Origin: Candidatus Sysuiplasma acidicola
Lineage (GTDB): Archaea > Thermoplasmatota > Thermoplasmata > Sysuiplasmatales > Sysuiplasmataceae
Direction of reading: 5' to 3'
DNA: 49,937 bases
Assembly (NCBI GenBank): GCA_019721035.1
Contig: JAHEAA010000016.1
Coordinates: forward strand, 1 to 49,937
Shown here: positions 26,458 through 35,104 of the stretch, in pieces
Numbering within the stretch: position 1 is the stretch's first letter
How the letters are laid out: each line of letters begins with the position of its first letter
The notes under the pieces: model-generated
Told to the model about the DNA's origin: nothing
The model's input: only the letters and a program-made list of their open reading frames with translations
Databases searched by the model: none
Program-made: the position numbers and the translations under genes

Positions 26458-27619
26458 AATATTCCTCCCGATAGATGCGCCTGCACTCGTCAAGCGGCAC
26501 TATTTTTCCCCTGAGTTTAAGCGTCCAGAAGTCCCATCCGTTTGCCCTTTCCCTTCCACATGCGCGCCCGGCAATCTCGTGTATGCTGCCGCGGACAGAG
26601 CCCATGGTGACGCTTCCGTCGGCGTTAACGCTTGCACTGAATGCACCGTCTGCTGACTTCAGCGCGGTGCCGGCGTGCAATATGCCATGCTCCAGCAGCG
26701 TGCCCATCGAGACACGCGTTTCCGCTCTTCGTGCAGGAAAGAGCTTAAACGGATCTTCGGATGAAAGCTGCGGTTTCTCAGCACTGAGATAGTTCCCAAT
26801 CCTTGAGACGGAAGCGGCCACGTAACGTTCATCTCTCTCAATGCCAATCCACCTTCTGCGGAGCATTTCCGCCGCCAGACCAGTGGTTCCGGTGCCAAGA
26901 AAAGGATCGAGGACAGTGTCGCCGGGCTTTGTGGACGAAAGTATGACTCTGTAGAGAAGGGACAGCGGCTTCTGCGTTGAATGAACCTTCAGGCCACCAT
27001 TCCTGATGCGCTCAGTACCTCCGCATATGGGGAGGAGCCAGTCGCTTCGCATCTGCTTGCCGTCGTTGAGCATTTTCATGTCCCAGTAATTGAACTGTTC
27101 GCGGGCTGAATCCTTCGATCGGCGCGCCCGGATGAGCGTCTCATGTGCGTTCGTGAAGCGTCTTCCCCTGAAGTTTGGCATCGGGTTTGTCTTCAACCAG
27201 ATGATGTCGTTTAGAATCCAGAACCCCAAATCCTGCATTATTTTGCCAATCCTGAATATATTGTGATAAGTTCCTATGACCCACATCGTTCCGTCAGCCT
27301 TCAGAATACGTCTGCATTCGGTGAGCCAGCTGGTTGTGAATGCATCGTACTCCTCAAATGAGGAAAAACTGTCCCATGCGTCATCCACGCCCGACACTTT
27401 GCTGTCATCCGGCCTTCTCAGTTCATCGCTCAACTGAAGGAAATATGGAGGATCGGCAAAGATGACGTCCACGCTGCCGTCCTCAATGTGCCTCATGGCC
27501 TCCACCGTATCCCCGCATACAATCGTACCGAGCGGAGAAGGATTGAAAATGTCGCCCTTGTGGCCGTCAGCCTTAAGGCGCCTTTTGTTTGACTCCATAA
27601 CCGGGGGAATGAATTTCAT
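26441..27619 (-). CDS. CcrM-type DNA adenine methyltransferase
   Basis: A 392-residue beta-class DNA methyltransferase. The catalytic motif DPPY is at residues 56-59 and the SAM motif DPFLGTG at 238-244. Long blocks match CcrM of alphaproteobacteria, including VIGTYHNIFRIG, LGFWILNDIIW, NPMPNF and MRSDW. Residues about 295-385 form the C-terminal DNA-binding domain of CcrM (GSIHEIAG, ANGWDFW). These enzymes methylate adenine in GANTC. No restriction endonuclease is beside it, so it looks like an orphan or regulatory enzyme. An ATG at 27598 may be the true start, given the TATA box at 27628. Confidence 0.9.
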   Translation of the reverse strand: MKFIPPVMESNKRRLKADGHKGDIFNPSPLGTIVCGDTVEAMRHIEDGSVDVIFADPPYFLQLSDELRRPDDSKVSGVDDAWDSFSSFEEYDAFTTSWLTECRRILKADGTMWVIGTYHNIFRIGKIMQDLGFWILNDIIWLKTNPMPNFRGRRFTNAHETLIRARRSKDSAREQFNYWDMKMLNDGKQMRSDWLLPICGGTERIRNGGLKVHSTQKPLSLLYRVILSSTKPGDTVLDPFLGTGTTGLAAEMLRRRWIGIERDERYVAASVSRIGNYLSAEKPQLSSEDPFKLFPARRAETRVSMGTLLEHGILHAGTALKSADGAFSASVNADGSVTMGSVRGSIHEIAGRACGRERANGWDFWTLKLRGKIVPLDECRRIYREEYCESGE

Positions 27620-27627
27620 GTAGTCGA

Positions 27628-27634
27628 TTTATAG
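27628..27634. promoter_or_regulatory. TATA box possibly shared by divergent genes
   Basis: TTTATAG (plus strand) reads CTATAAA on the minus strand. It is the only TATA-like element between the CcrM-type gene and the membrane protein gene. Counting 25 bases each way gives transcript starts near 27657 (plus, 14 bases before ATG 27671) and near 27607 (minus, 9 bases before ATG 27598). One box may therefore serve both directions. Confidence 0.45.
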
Positions 27635-27670
27635 TTGTGTGTGCATTCAAGGCAGAAAAAAGAGATAAAA

Positions 27671-29350
27671 ATGAAAGAAGACAACTGGTACGTCTATTCA
27701 CTCATCTCACTTTTCTTTGTTGCACTCATGCTTCGCCTGATCATGCCGCTGCAGTTCAGCGTATGGGGACCGGATACCGGGGAAAACTACTACATAGTGC
27801 ATTATTTCGCAGCTAACGGCAACATGCCGCAACCATACTATGGTTATGGTCGGACCTATACCGAATTCCCTGGTGTATACGAGCTCCTGGGAGCCCTGTC
27901 TGCGATTTCAGGCGTCTCGGCAGCAACGATTACCGAGCTTGCAATGCCATTCATAACGTCGGTGCTTGTATTCCCCGTCGCCTCGATTGCGAGGAGGCTG
28001 AGCGGAAACAGGCAGATTGCTCTTGCCTCTTCCCTTTTCTATTCAGCATCTGTAATAATCGTCGGCCACACATCCATAATCTCTTCTGACACAATGGGAG
28101 AAGTCCTGCTCATATTCTTTCTCTACTTCTATACCACGATGCACGAAAGCGTATTCGGTTACGCGGGCATGCTGCTGTGCATGACAGCCATGGTACCGAC
28201 GTATCACCTGGGCATGGTTTTCACGCTTGGTTTCCTGTACATCGCGCTCCTGTGCTATTCGTTTTTCAGGAGGAGCTCTATACGCGAAGTGAAATTACTG
28301 GCGATCACCCTTGCAGCAGGCATAACTGTGACGTTGACTTACTGGTTTGCCCTTGCTCCTAAATTCCTGTCTATGTTCATCCTGGGAAAAATTGATGCGC
28401 CTGCAGTCGTCATCGCACCGTATCTCCTCATTGCCGCAATATTGGTGGCTGGCAGGTATTCACCCTGGCAGGGACTGGTTGTCAGGGGAAGGACTGGAGC
28501 GCGGAGCGCAAAGTTCTACGTGCTTACGGCAGTACTCATCTCGCTTACAGGCGCTTCCATTGTTGCCATCTATGGTCTGCCCTCCATACCTGTCGAACCT
28601 GGCGCAGACGTCCTGTTGTTCGTCCCCACGCTGGCACTTTCGCTGATTGGAGGCGCCTTATACGTGCGTTTTTCGCTGATGAGATTCGAAAACGCAATAT
28701 TCGGCGCATTTGCTACCCTGATCGCATTGATCATAATTGCAGGCATGATTACTGGCGCGGCTTACCTCGTTCCATTGAGAGTGATCGAATACCTCTCGCT
28801 CATCCTGGCTTTTTTTGCCGGTTTCGGACTGGTGACTGCAATGAGTCTGTTCTTCCGGCCCGCCAGAAGGACTACTGTCTCCGTCACCATAGCATTCATC
28901 TTGATTCTTGCAGGCATGTCCGCCACTTTTTTCAACACTTCACTCTCCGTTCCATCGAAGATCGGCGCCACTCCTCCGGCGGATCTGGATGCAGCAAACT
29001 GGATTAGGTGGAACACGCAGACCAACGCCACGTTCGCAGGTGATCACAGGGTGAGCTCCATAGTCTTCGGATATGGGGACAGGAATGCCACGTGGGAGTT
29101 CGGCGGCGCGACGATTTTCGGCTCAAACACAATCGGCCAGCTGTTGAACAATCTCAACTCATCGCAGACACCGTCGGGGCTGAAACATGTGGATTACGTG
29201 ATGGTAGATGGCGAGATGATTGCTGCGGCGAACTTCTACCCCAACCAGCCTGATTATCCGTTGAATCCTGTAATGTTATCGATGCTCAAAACAGATAATT
29301 TCCTCGAGCTGTACACGAATGGTTACGCCACGGTGTACGCCTACGTCTGA
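27671..29350 (+). CDS. Multi-pass membrane protein, probable GT-C glycosyltransferase
   Basis: A 559-residue integral membrane protein with about 12-13 hydrophobic segments and a C-terminal outer domain of about 120 residues. The first loop holds GPDTGENYY, an acidic motif in the position used by GT-C glycosyltransferases such as oligosaccharyltransferase subunits, and the C-terminal domain has several N-glycosylation sites. That makes a role in surface glycan assembly plausible but not proven. The ATG at 27671 follows a purine-rich leader; the frame is open from 27635. It is divergent from the CcrM-type gene. Confidence 0.65.
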   Translation: MKEDNWYVYSLISLFFVALMLRLIMPLQFSVWGPDTGENYYIVHYFAANGNMPQPYYGYGRTYTEFPGVYELLGALSAISGVSAATITELAMPFITSVLVFPVASIARRLSGNRQIALASSLFYSASVIIVGHTSIISSDTMGEVLLIFFLYFYTTMHESVFGYAGMLLCMTAMVPTYHLGMVFTLGFLYIALLCYSFFRRSSIREVKLLAITLAAGITVTLTYWFALAPKFLSMFILGKIDAPAVVIAPYLLIAAILVAGRYSPWQGLVVRGRTGARSAKFYVLTAVLISLTGASIVAIYGLPSIPVEPGADVLLFVPTLALSLIGGALYVRFSLMRFENAIFGAFATLIALIIIAGMITGAAYLVPLRVIEYLSLILAFFAGFGLVTAMSLFFRPARRTTVSVTIAFILILAGMSATFFNTSLSVPSKIGATPPADLDAANWIRWNTQTNATFAGDHRVSSIVFGYGDRNATWEFGGATIFGSNTIGQLLNNLNSSQTPSGLKHVDYVMVDGEMIAAANFYPNQPDYPLNPVMLSMLKTDNFLELYTNGYATVYAYV

Positions 29351-29367
29351 TTTAGCCGACGCGCGGT

Positions 29368-31344
29368 TCAGCTGTACTTGACCCTCAGGTCGCGAAGAAT
29401 ATCGGCTACATCCTCGCACCTGTCCGTAACCGACTCCATGTTGTCGTAGATTTCCTTGAGCTTTACGATTTCGATCGCGTTGTCGCCCTTGAAGAGTTCC
29501 TCGAGCGACGTGCGTAGTATGGTGTCGGCATCATTCTCATACTTATTTATTTCAACGCAGCTCTTCTCAAGCCTGTCGAAACGTCTCGAATAGATGTCAT
29601 TTATATTTTCTATTCCTTCAGAAACCTCACGCACGGACAGCAGGATGGTATGCGAAAATTCTTTCATTGGAACTGTAGGTGAATTCACCCCGTACATGTG
29701 AAATCTCGCAACTGTTGCCTCCATATAGTCCATTATGTCGTCCAGCGCCTGGGCCAGTGACACTATCTCGGTCCTCTCAATCGGTGCAATGAGCTTGGTA
29801 TTGAGCCTGACAAAGATGCGATGGACGATCTCGTCGCAGTCATGCTCTATGCTCTTGATCCTCTTTGCAAATTCAATGGTATCTCCCCAGCTGCTGATGA
29901 ATTTCTCCAGTTCCCCTGCTGCAACGACAATCTGTTCTGTCAACGCATAAATCAAATCGGAGAATTCAGAATAGGTCTTCAGCAGCTTTTCCTCACCGCT
30001 GATTTCCTCGAGCCGCCTCTCCTGTCCCTCGGGTATGAACAGTGCAGTCACCGCTACGCCCATGACAGACATCACGGCCAGCCAGGAGAAAATGCCACTG
30101 AGATGTATGTAACTTAGCATGAACGGAAAGAGAAAGGCGCTCATAGCTGCACCGGATTTTCCGGCAGATGCAGCTATGCCGTGCCCGGTAGATCGAATCT
30201 GCGTGGGGAACACCTCAACCGGGACTACGAACGTTGTCGTGTTCGGACCCATATTTATGAAAAAGAAGGTGGAACCGAAAACTATGAGCAATGCTGTCAC
30301 ATTAGCCACTATCGCAGGAATCAGGGCAATGGACGCATACGCTATGGCCATAAAGATGAAACCTAGCATCTGCAGTTTCCTTCTTCCGATGTTATCTATA
30401 AGATAGACGGCAGCCCAGTAACCAGGAAAAGCGGAGAACAGGAAGATGGCTGCAGTGATCTCGGTGGATGTGAGTATAGAGACCGAGCTGACATCGTGCA
30501 CGATCGTGTTTGTAAATATGCCGGTGCCGTAGAATGCGACATCCAGCGCAAACCAACATAGAGATGTGCCGAGGATCATCGGCGCATACATGGAAAGTAT
30601 TTGTCTCTTGGGTATCTTGATCGTCTGTCTCCTCGCATCCCTGTCGTCGATGGTGCCAGCAAGAGGTATTCCGTAGGAGTCACTTCCCGTTTTCTTTCCG
30701 GAAGATGCAACGTATCTGGGCGTTTCGCTCATCCTGCTCCTGTTATACAGAACTGCCAGTGCGGGAATAGCACCCATTGCAAGGGGCAGTCTCCAGGAAA
30801 GCGACAGTGGCGCATGCAACAGCAGAGTAACCAGGGTGATCAGCGCGCCCGTCAGTTGCCCGAATCCCTGCATTGCAAACACTGATGCAACGAGTTTTCC
30901 CCTGTCCTTCCTGTTCGAGAATTCGGACATGATGGTAGCACTGATAGGATAATCAGCACCTATGCCGACACCGAGCAGGAGACGCCACAGTATGAGCTGA
31001 ACAGGGTCGGCAGAAGTCGCGGAACCGAGAGCGGCGACTATGAGGAGAACGAGGTCGAACGTGTATACTGTCTTCCTGCCGAACCGATCGGCAATGGGGC
31101 CGAAAATGAGCGGGCCAAGAATTGCGCCAAACAACGCGGAGCTGGAGATCAGCGCATAATAGAGCGCTTTGTCTGAAATGCCGAAGTATACGCCTATTAT
31201 GGGCAAAATTGCACCTATGACAAAAAGGTCGTATGCGTCAGTAAAGAATCCCATACCCGAAATCAGTAGCGTTTTGATGTGATATTTGCTGATGCTGGCT
31301 TCGTCAAGCGGCGCGAACAGCCCCGGTGTCTGGGATTGACTCAA
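29368..31344 (-). CDS. Phosphate/H+ symporter (MFS) fused to a DUF47 PhoU-like domain
   Basis: A 658-residue fusion. Residues about 20-440 are a 12-segment major facilitator of the PHO84 phosphate symporter type, shown by GFFTDAYDLF at 32-41 and the GPIADRFGRK loop at 82-91. Residues about 450-658 are a PhoU-like helical bundle of the DUF47 type with acidic metal-binding repeats EHDCDE (500-505), ALDDIMDYME (533-542), ENDAD (603-607) and DRCEDV (641-646). DUF47 proteins are usually separate partners of Pit phosphate transporters. The start is a TTG at 31344. It faces an AbrB-PhoU regulator. Confidence 0.88.
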   Translation of the reverse strand: MSQSQTPGLFAPLDEASISKYHIKTLLISGMGFFTDAYDLFVIGAILPIIGVYFGISDKALYYALISSSALFGAILGPLIFGPIADRFGRKTVYTFDLVLLIVAALGSATSADPVQLILWRLLLGVGIGADYPISATIMSEFSNRKDRGKLVASVFAMQGFGQLTGALITLVTLLLHAPLSLSWRLPLAMGAIPALAVLYNRSRMSETPRYVASSGKKTGSDSYGIPLAGTIDDRDARRQTIKIPKRQILSMYAPMILGTSLCWFALDVAFYGTGIFTNTIVHDVSSVSILTSTEITAAIFLFSAFPGYWAAVYLIDNIGRRKLQMLGFIFMAIAYASIALIPAIVANVTALLIVFGSTFFFINMGPNTTTFVVPVEVFPTQIRSTGHGIAASAGKSGAAMSAFLFPFMLSYIHLSGIFSWLAVMSVMGVAVTALFIPEGQERRLEEISGEEKLLKTYSEFSDLIYALTEQIVVAAGELEKFISSWGDTIEFAKRIKSIEHDCDEIVHRIFVRLNTKLIAPIERTEIVSLAQALDDIMDYMEATVARFHMYGVNSPTVPMKEFSHTILLSVREVSEGIENINDIYSRRFDRLEKSCVEINKYENDADTILRTSLEELFKGDNAIEIVKLKEIYDNMESVTDRCEDVADILRDLRVKYS

Positions 31345-31530
31345 TTCGAACAGTGCTCCAGGAATTTGTCTGAACGCACGACAGCCACTGATGCCGATAT
31401 GCCAAGCGCGCCGGCTGTGTGCCTTCCCGTCGACCTTCCCGTTGATTGAGATTTAAAGTGAATTTCAATATGGTGTATATAGACTAAATAGATGTACATT
31501 AAGATATATATTGCAGTGCGTACCTACTGA
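31345..31530. promoter_or_regulatory. Divergent promoter region of the phosphate genes
   Basis: This 186-base AT-rich spacer holds a plus-strand TATA box GATATATA at 31503-31510, about 25 bases before the GTG of the PhoU-type regulator, and an exact ATGTACAT palindrome at 31492-31499 beside it. Minus-strand TATA-like sequences (CTATATAC, TTTAAAT) lie at about 31450-31483, giving a leader of 80 bases or more for the transporter. The arrangement suggests shared control by the encoded regulator (inference). Confidence 0.45.
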
Positions 31531-32541
31531 GTGGCTGTCAACATGGAAACAAGAAAAGTGCAGTTTACAGGCAACTCCACATTCACAATCTCGCTGCCCA
31601 AGGACTGGGCAAAGAGCATGGGCATAAAGGCGGGTGACCTTCTGGTCCTGACGAGAGCGGATAACGGCACGCTGACAGTGAGTCCATCCCTGCCATCCGG
31701 GAGAATCGCCAGAACAAAGGAATTCCTGATTACCAAGGAAAGTCCGGTACATCTGGAAAGGATGCTGATCGGCGCATACGTGATGGGTTTTGATACTATT
31801 ACGGTGAGAGCAAAGGAAAGAATAGACAATGCTATGAAGGAAAAGATCAGGCATTTTACAAGATCCGTCACGGGTGTTGAAATTGTGGAGGAGAGTATGA
31901 ACGCCGTAGTCATAAAGGATCTCAGTGACCCCCTCGAGCTATCCCAGGAAAAAGGAGTGAGGAGACTGCACCTTATCGTGAAATCAATGCAGGAGGATTC
32001 TATAGAGTCTCTGGCAAGAGGCGATTCCTCCTTCGCTATCGACGTGATAAACAGGGATTACGATGCAGACAGAATCTACTGGATAATCATGAAAGAGCAT
32101 AACATGATGGTGAAGGACATGAGCCTCGCCGAAAAGCTCAAAATAACCATAGATGAGAGCAATGCATACTTCCAGGTAGCGAGATATCTGGAGCGCATAG
32201 GCGATCATGCGGTTCAGATAGCAAGATCCGTGACATCCATCGGCAGCTATGCGATTGATGAAAAACTGCTGGCCCAGTTCCGGAATGTGCATGCGCTGGC
32301 AATGAAGATGCTCGACGGTGCAATGAGCGCGTTCTTCAGAAGGAATGTGGAAGAGGCCAATAACGTCATAGATCAGAGGGAAAAACTCAAGACTGCGCTC
32401 GGCGAACTTTCCAGGAAAATCCAGAATCTGAAGGGCGAGGCGGCCATACAGCTTGCACTCATAGAGGAATCGGTGAGGAGGACGGCTTACTACGCCACTG
32501 ACATCTGCGAAGTCTCCATAAACTACTGCATGCTCCCCTGA
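31531..32541 (+). CDS. AbrB-PhoU phosphate uptake regulator
   Basis: This 336-residue protein has an N-terminal SpoVT-AbrB DNA-binding domain (about residues 5-50, with FTISLPKDWAKSMGIKAGD) and a PhoU domain in the C-terminal two thirds, with the acidic helical repeats YDADRIYW and YLERIGDHAVQIA. This combination is known in archaea and is taken to regulate phosphate uptake. GTG 31531 lies at the expected leaderless start; ATG 31543 is the alternative. It is divergent from the transporter-DUF47 fusion, so both gene products may act in one phosphate-sensing loop. Confidence 0.9.
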   Translation: MAVNMETRKVQFTGNSTFTISLPKDWAKSMGIKAGDLLVLTRADNGTLTVSPSLPSGRIARTKEFLITKESPVHLERMLIGAYVMGFDTITVRAKERIDNAMKEKIRHFTRSVTGVEIVEESMNAVVIKDLSDPLELSQEKGVRRLHLIVKSMQEDSIESLARGDSSFAIDVINRDYDADRIYWIIMKEHNMMVKDMSLAEKLKITIDESNAYFQVARYLERIGDHAVQIARSVTSIGSYAIDEKLLAQFRNVHALAMKMLDGAMSAFFRRNVEEANNVIDQREKLKTALGELSRKIQNLKGEAAIQLALIEESVRRTAYYATDICEVSINYCMLP

Positions 32542-32641
32542 CGATTTTGAGCACACGTGCAAGCAGACGTACACAATGCGGTGAATGGCTGGCGCGGCGT
32601 TGTAGAGTACATATATTTGAGGGCAATTAGACAGGGACGCA

Positions 32642-33340
32642 ATGGAAAAAACAGTCAACACGGAGCAGGCAGAAACAGCTTCAGGAGAGGCACATGATGG
32701 TGCTGCCGGTCACTTTCCACTGATGATATCGCTGAGAGATAAAGACATAGTGATTGTAGGCGGCGGGGAGGTTGCTTACCACAAGGCGTCATTGCTGCGC
32801 CCCTATGCCCGATCAATAACGGTGCTGAGCGAGGAGTTCTCAGAAAAATTCAACAATCTGGATGTGAAGAAGATTGTTGCGTCAGGCCGGGACATAAAAA
32901 CGCTGATGGGAAAACCGTTCCTGCTGATTTGTGCTACAGACGACCATGAGCTGAACAACGACCTGATGATGCACTGCCGCAGGAACGGCATACTGTGCAA
33001 CAATGTTGACGTGCTTGAATCCGACGTATATTTCGGTTCTATGATAAAGAGCGGCCCCCTGACCATTTCGATATCAACCAACGGCATGTCTCCTACAATG
33101 GCGAGGTTCACAAGGGAAACACTGACCGAGGCGCTAGACAGGAGTTTCTGGGAGATGCTCGGCATCCAGACTGAACTGCGGTCGAAGCTGAGGCATTCCA
33201 TACCTGAAATGAGGAGGAGAAAGGAAGTGCTTGATTCGATTGTCTACGATCCTGATATATGGGCGTTGCTTGAAGGGGGAAAAAGGAAGGAGGCCATGGA
33301 ACTCGCTGTCAGGAAGGTGAATGGCGGCAATGAAAGCTGA
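32642..33340 (+). CDS. Precorrin-2 dehydrogenase / siroheme synthase N-terminal type
   Basis: A 232-residue NAD-dependent enzyme of the Met8/SirC type that oxidises precorrin-2 to sirohydrochlorin and may insert iron. The Rossmann loop is VIVGGGEVA (about 37-45); D123 in NNVDV is at the catalytic aspartate position, and STNGMSPTMAR is the conserved tetrapyrrole-binding block. The first 22 residues are an extra acidic lead. A TATA box near 32608-32618 gives a leaderless ATG. It heads a three-gene haem operon, overlapping or abutting the AhbA-AhbB gene. Confidence 0.92.
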   Translation: MEKTVNTEQAETASGEAHDGAAGHFPLMISLRDKDIVIVGGGEVAYHKASLLRPYARSITVLSEEFSEKFNNLDVKKIVASGRDIKTLMGKPFLLICATDDHELNNDLMMHCRRNGILCNNVDVLESDVYFGSMIKSGPLTISISTNGMSPTMARFTRETLTEALDRSFWEMLGIQTELRSKLRHSIPEMRRRKEVLDSIVYDPDIWALLEGGKRKEAMELAVRKVNGGNES

Positions 33341-33350
33341 GGAGGACGTG

Positions 33351-34340
33351 GTGAACTCGGAACATGACGTGCTCATTGACGGAACAGACAGGAGGCTTCT
33401 GAACGAGATACAGTGGGAGTTCCCTCTTGTGCGGAGACCGTATCTCGCACTTGGCAGGAAGCTCGGGCTGAGCGAGGAGGTTTTGATGCAGCGCATAGAA
33501 CATCTTCGTGAGATCGGAGTAATAAGACAGATTAATGCGATTTACGACACAAGGAGGCTCGGATATTCAAGCACGCTTGTCTCTTTCTCGGTGGAAGAGG
33601 ACAGGATCGACGATGTAGCCGAAAAGATAAACGGGCATCCCGGTGTGAGTCACAATTACAGACGTGAAGGAGAATTCAACCTCTGGTTCACACTTGCGAC
33701 ACCTCCCGGAACCGATGTAGGAAGCGAGGCCGCAAGACTTGCAGCGGAAAATGGGGTTGTGAGGTGGCATCTCCTCCCAGCACTGAAACTTTACAAAATA
33801 GGTGTTAGACTCAATATGACGGGGGAGCACGTCGAAGTGCCAAAAGAGAAGAGAAAATGGGACACCCCGTTCACTGTCACCGAGGAGGACAGGAAATTCA
33901 TCCGGGCGACGCAGAAAGATCTTTCCATCTCTGCAGAACCGTTCGAATCGATGGCGGCAGAAGCCGGGATGAGCGTGGAGGAGATGTTCGATCGTTTCCG
34001 CAGCTACCATGACCTGGGAGTGATGAGGAGATTCGCGGCCATACTCAGGCACCAGAAGGCCGGCTTTGTGGCGAACGGCATGGTATGCTGGAAGGCAGAC
34101 GAAACTGTATCGCAAAAGGTGGCTGAGGCGGCGGTGGAATATAGCGAGGTGAGTCACTGCTATATGCGACCGACATACGGAGACTGGCCATACAGCACAT
34201 ATACAATGATACACGGCAGGGAGAAGAAAGAGTGCGAAAGAATAGCTGCGGAAATTTCCGCTAAGACAGGCATTACGGATTATGTTGTGCTTTACAGCAC
34301 CAGAGAGTACAAGAAAAAGAGAGTCGAATACTTCGTCTGA
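33351..34340 (+). CDS. ahbAB: Siroheme decarboxylase, AhbA-AhbB fusion
   Basis: A single chain of about 329 residues containing two Lrp/AsnC-like siroheme decarboxylase halves. The first half has VIRQINAIYDTRRLGY and SHNYRREGEFNLWFTLA, as in AhbA; the second has VMRRFAAILRHQKAGF and SHCYMRP then PYSTYTMIHG, as in AhbB. In the siroheme-dependent haem route AhbA and AhbB form a heterodimer that removes two acetate carboxyls to give didecarboxysiroheme. GTG 33351, 5 bases after GGAGG, was chosen; ATG 33321 or 33330 inside the upstream gene are alternatives. Confidence 0.92.
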   Translation: MNSEHDVLIDGTDRRLLNEIQWEFPLVRRPYLALGRKLGLSEEVLMQRIEHLREIGVIRQINAIYDTRRLGYSSTLVSFSVEEDRIDDVAEKINGHPGVSHNYRREGEFNLWFTLATPPGTDVGSEAARLAAENGVVRWHLLPALKLYKIGVRLNMTGEHVEVPKEKRKWDTPFTVTEEDRKFIRATQKDLSISAEPFESMAAEAGMSVEEMFDRFRSYHDLGVMRRFAAILRHQKAGFVANGMVCWKADETVSQKVAEAAVEYSEVSHCYMRPTYGDWPYSTYTMIHGREKKECERIAAEISAKTGITDYVVLYSTREYKKKRVEYFV

Positions 34341-34357
34341 CGGAAGGTGAAAACAGC

Positions 34358-35029
34358 ATGACGGATGTGGAAGGAAATGAGTTGCACAACTTCACGTTTT
34401 ATAAACTCGATGCGGCCGCGACAAAGAACAGCGGCGAGCAGAAAGATGCGATGAAAACTGAATTCATGAATGTGCTTGAAGGCACAGGTGTGGAACATGC
34501 CGCATACACCCTCCTCGGACTGAGAGCCGAGACGGATTTCATGATTCATTTTCGCTCTTCCGATGCAGAACTGCTTCAGAACGAAGTTGCGAAGCTGAGA
34601 AAAACCGCGATTGCGGCGTATCTGACCACACCGTACGTCTACCTCTGCACGAAACGAAAATCCGAGTACAAGGCGGAAGGGGAATCTGAAGTGCATCTTG
34701 CGAGCGGAGAAGGAAAATTCCTGTTTGTATATCCGTTCGTCAAGACGAGGGAATGGTACCTCCTTTCCTCCGGCGAAAGGAGACGCATAATGGCAGAACA
34801 CATAATGGTCGGAAGGAAATATCCCGGCGTGAGAATCAACACAGCTTACTCATTCGGCATAGGCGATCAGGATTTTCTTCTGTCGTTCGACTCCGATGAT
34901 CTTTTTTCCTTTCAGACGCTCGTAATGGATCTGAGGAATACGGAGGCGAGCAGATATACGGTCAGAGACACACCAATGTTCGTCTGCCTGAAGAAGACGA
35001 TGAGTGAGACGCTCGACCAGATGCTTTGA
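34358..35029 (+). CDS. Chlorite dismutase family protein, HemQ-like coproheme decarboxylase
   Basis: A 223-residue protein of the Cld/HemQ family. Y125 and K129 in FVYPFVKTREWY match the catalytic Tyr and Lys of coproheme decarboxylase, and H148 in RRRIMAEHIMVGR matches the proximal haem ligand. The C-terminal block SFGIGDQDF also aligns. HemQ turns iron-coproporphyrin III into haem b. It lies 17 bases after ahbAB, in the same operon, so it probably performs the last haem step in place of AhbD (inference). Chlorite dismutation is unlikely without other evidence. Confidence 0.88.
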   Translation: MTDVEGNELHNFTFYKLDAAATKNSGEQKDAMKTEFMNVLEGTGVEHAAYTLLGLRAETDFMIHFRSSDAELLQNEVAKLRKTAIAAYLTTPYVYLCTKRKSEYKAEGESEVHLASGEGKFLFVYPFVKTREWYLLSSGERRRIMAEHIMVGRKYPGVRINTAYSFGIGDQDFLLSFDSDDLFSFQTLVMDLRNTEASRYTVRDTPMFVCLKKTMSETLDQML

Positions 35030-35104
35030 CCGCAGTACACCGATGCAACCGATTAATGCCGAATGCGTAAAAAGATTGAGATAAGTGTATTCGTTGTAAC
35101 ATCC

